Origin: Hyphomicrobiales bacterium
GTDB taxonomy: Bacteria > Pseudomonadota > Alphaproteobacteria > Rhizobiales > Xanthobacteraceae
NCBI GenBank assembly: GCA_021732625.1
Contig: JAKFUP010000075.1
Coordinates: 1 to 48,765, forward strand
Reading direction: 5' to 3'
DNA length: 48,765 nucleotides
The notes beneath the pieces were generated by a model, which saw only the letters and a list, made by a program, of their open reading frames with translations, ran no database searches and was not told the origin of the DNA. This document shows, piece after piece, positions 47,601 to 48,765 of this stretch (position 1 is the first letter of the stretch; each line of letters begins with the position of its first letter). Position numbers and translations under genes: made by a program.

Positions 47601-48765
47601 CCGAGCCTGCAGGCTCAAGCCCCCGCGCAGGAAGACCCTTCTCGTCGACCGTCCCGTCCGTCACCATCACCGTCGGGACAGAATCCGCCCGCAACGTGAT
47701 CGACACCGTCGCCGTCGAGGTGTCGCCGTCGCCGTCACGGATCGTGTAGGTGAAGCTGTCAGACGTCGACAGGCTCCCCGCACCCGGGTTCGGCGCATAC
47801 GTGAACAGGCCCGTCGCCCCGTCATACGACACAACACCCTGCGACGCCGGCGTGAACGTCACAACCGTCAAAGGATCGTTGTCGATGTCGACACCGTCCG
47901 CCCCAAACACGTCATTGGCAAACGCATTGATCGTGAACGCAACGTTCTCAACAGCCTGCATCGCCATGTCGTTCACCGCGCTCGGACCGTCGTCGAGCAC
48001 CGTGATGTTCAGCGTGTCGGTCGCGATGTCGTTGTCGCTGTCCGTCACCGTCACCAAAAACGCCTCGCCCGCAACCGGGTCCTGCGCCCCGCGATCGCCA
48101 GGCGTCGCATCCGCCGTGGTGTTGGGGTGCGTCAGCAAATTGTCCGCAAGCGTGTACGACCAGCTGTACGCACCACTCATCGTATTATAGGTCACCGTCA
48201 GGGTGCCGTTGACACCCTGAACCGTCCCGCCGCCCGTCACATTGATCAGCGCGCCAAACCGGTCCGTAACCTCAAGCCGCGACAGCGTGTCGCCACCCGT
48301 CGTGATCGCAAACGAACCCGTCGTCGTCTCCGACGCATCGCTGTTGTTGGTTGCGTTGCTGTCCGCGATCTCGCCCGAGCCTGCAGGCTCAAGCCCCCGC
48401 GCAGGAAGACCCTTCTCGTCGACCGTCCCGTCCGTCACCATCACCGTCGGGACAGAATCCGCCCGCAACGTGATCGACACCGTCGCCGTCGAGGTGTCGC
48501 CGTCGCCGTCACGGATCGTGTAGGTGAAGCTGTCAGACGTCGACAGGCTCCCCGCACCCGGGTTCGGCGCATACGTGAACAGGCCCGTCGCCCCGTCATA
48601 CGACACAACACCCTGCGACGCCGGCGTGAACGTCACAACCGTCAAAGGATCGTTGTCGATGTCGACACCGTCCGCCCCAAACACGTCATTGGCAAACGCA
48701 TTGATCGTGAACGCAACGTTCTCAACAGCCTGCATCGCCATGTCGTTCACCGCGCTCGGACCGTC
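44677..48765 (-). CDS. Very large RTX/Ig-like repeat adhesin, C-terminal part (N-terminus beyond window)
   Basis: Open from the window edge, at least 1362 residues. From the visible N-side: two 258-residue units with Ig/cadherin-like domains (SFTYTIRDGDGDTSTATVSI, then VTVTDSDNDIATDTLNITVLDDGP), a related but diverged unit, a further DUF5801-like region with LTVTLDDDAP, and a region unlike the others (about 46300-45450). Near the C-terminus come RTX nonapeptides (GSDGNDTLIGG, GGGGNDILIGG, GGSGADTF) and a type I secretion signal ending VYEDAAHAQVTANF. This matches LapA/BapA-type biofilm adhesins exported by a type I system. The retention module and any LapG cleavage site would lie outside the window. 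Confidence 0.94.
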   Translation of the reverse strand, partial: DGPSAVNDMAMQAVENVAFTINAFANDVFGADGVDIDNDPLTVVTFTPASQGVVSYDGATGLFTYAPNPGAGSLSTSDSFTYTIRDGDGDTSTATVSITLRADSVPTVMVTDGTVDEKGLPARGLEPAGSGEIADSNATNNSDASETTTGSFAITTGGDTLSRLEVTDRFGALINVTGGGTVQGVNGTLTVTYNTMSGAYSWSYTLADNLLTHPNTTADATPGDRGAQDPVAGEAFLVTVTDSDNDIATDTLNITVLDDGPSAVNDMAMQAVENVAFTINAFANDVFGADGVDIDNDPLTVVTFTPASQGVVSYDGATGLFTYAPNPGAGSLSTSDSFTYTIRDGDGDTSTATVSITLRADSVPTVMVTDGTVDEKGLPARGLEPAGSGEIADSNATNNSDASETTTGSFAITTGGDTLSRLEVTDRFGALINVTGGGTVQGVNGTLTVTYNTMSGAYSWSYTLADNLLTHPNTTADATPGDRGAQDPVAGEAFLVTVTDSDNDIATDTLNITVLDDGPLAVAGSPVTISEAAGNTPQANLLTDDAQGADGATLTHVNFGSGFVAIGGGTFVVPNVGTYTFAANGSWSLDPADNPSNGTVDGSFTYRITDGDGDTSTALQTVNITNANNVPVGGNVIATVDDEGLRHGIAGNGTLVTGDAATNLSYATGTLTGNGGDGALNYTFANLNGVTGVTIGQETVSYGYASGRLTATITSVARSGSILFTVDLNEATGAYTFNLINPVRHAPGNSENGDISLALNYRVGDSDADMTAGDTALGTLTVTLDDDAPIPFTAQSMVIENGANSIGSGALNFYESIGADGGSVVFTGTEGSNLTSGVSTVTSGGRAVHLYGFGTGTLSGRIDLDGNAGNGDETTVFTATLSPNATDETLDTFTVQFLRALDDGSGTTITTSNFTDTSAQSFKVAEGAGNRDILLSARNNSGPASVNGSNSGGSVSFGVGNPAIGANELLRFDFADNVAVTNGNNNSFTYGNHYSVNGFTFTVEDGPSSVRVVAIDADNDTTLFGDAGDITDTITQIYQNGVLLNLGTLTASGGGYLVPTNDGDIISVFTSNGYNRIEVSHASGNTFSVSDVGFVSVNTGNDLPLSFNLTATDSDGDTASGTIAVTTTPLKTTIIGTANDDLIVSGIGGETINGSDGNDTLIGGVGADTLNGGNNTAAGDTVSYQNSALGVQVNLNTLTAQTSTGDASGDILSGIENLTGSALGDTLTGDGNANTLIGLAGADTLNGGGGNDILIGGLGVDTLTGGSGADTFRLTDTASADIITDFNQAQGDIIDLSFLITVAAGHNVSEYIQHSGTTLQVDLNGNVGGANFVTVATSLPNAPSPIAVVYEDAAHAQVTANF
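47221..47994 (-). repeat. 774-bp adhesin tandem repeat, unit 1
   Basis: Encodes 258 residues of the adhesin and matches unit 2 at 47995-48765 at the protein level throughout, with no nucleotide difference that I could find by reading. The unit covers two beta domains: one with ANDVFGADGVDIDNDPL and one with ATPGDRGAQDPVAGEAF. Because length is a multiple of three, gain or loss of units keeps the frame. Confidence 0.93.
47995..48765 (-). repeat. 774-bp adhesin tandem repeat, unit 2 (3 bases short at window end)
   Basis: Second copy of the 774-base unit. The window stops 3 bases before the unit would close. The near coincidence of repeat end and sequence end suggests more copies beyond and perhaps an assembly break inside the array. 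Confidence 0.9.

Overview
The window looks like chromosomal DNA of an alphaproteobacterium of the Bradyrhizobium/Rhodopseudomonas/Afipia group. The signs are a moderately high-GC sequence with dense operons, a complete aapJQMP general amino-acid importer, a BTLCP (LapG-type) peptidase, an OpgC-type acyltransferase, an 18-kDa-type complex I subunit, and a palindromic repeat of a kind I recall from Bradyrhizobium genomes. Genus is inference only. I see no phage, insertion sequence, CRISPR or plasmid functions.

Layout. 1-2775 (minus): RND efflux operon (outer-membrane lipoprotein, membrane fusion protein, first 19 codons of the permease). 3215-6767 (plus): three-gene lipid-modification operon (FAD oxidoreductase, DUF1365, cyclopropane-fatty-acid synthase type), followed by cysteine synthase. 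7964-12477 (minus): aapJQMP. 12771-13964 (plus): cystathionine beta-lyase type enzyme. 13983-17006 (minus): polyprenyl-phosphate glycosyltransferase, LAB_N protein and ArnT-like transferase, a probable lipid A/LPS sugar-decoration set. 17084-24507 (minus): alpha-2-macroglobulin and PBP1C, overlapping by 4 bases, with a palindromic repeat lying inside the pbpC reading frame. Then tRNA-Arg(TCT), an orphan Bug/TctC binding protein, a small periplasmic protein, a cupin, and an AT-rich methyltransferase-like gene. 28274-31919 (minus): a carboxylase pair best read as methylcrotonyl-CoA carboxylase. 32169-37413: complex I subunit, OpgC, a 39-codon membrane ORF, tRNA-Pro(TGG), DUF192, double cold-shock protein, sirtuin, glyoxalase I.

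37470-48765: a surface-adhesion locus. It holds a secreted Cys-rich small protein, then TolC-like, HlyB/LapB-like and HlyD/LapC-like type I secretion genes, a LapG-like periplasmic cysteine protease, and, convergent with them, a very large RTX/Ig-like adhesin whose N-terminus lies beyond the window. The adhesin contains a 774-bp (258-residue) tandem repeat, and the window ends 3 bases short of completing its second copy.

How they fit together: the type I exporter very probably secretes the adhesin, and the LapG-like protease probably controls its release from the surface. A2M and PBP1C form the known periplasmic defence/repair pair. The LAB_N/GT2/ArnT trio and the CFA-type operon both point to envelope lipid tailoring. 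The most unusual features are the repeat embedded in pbpC, the homogenised adhesin repeat, and the compact Lap-like locus with no LapD-like receptor in view.
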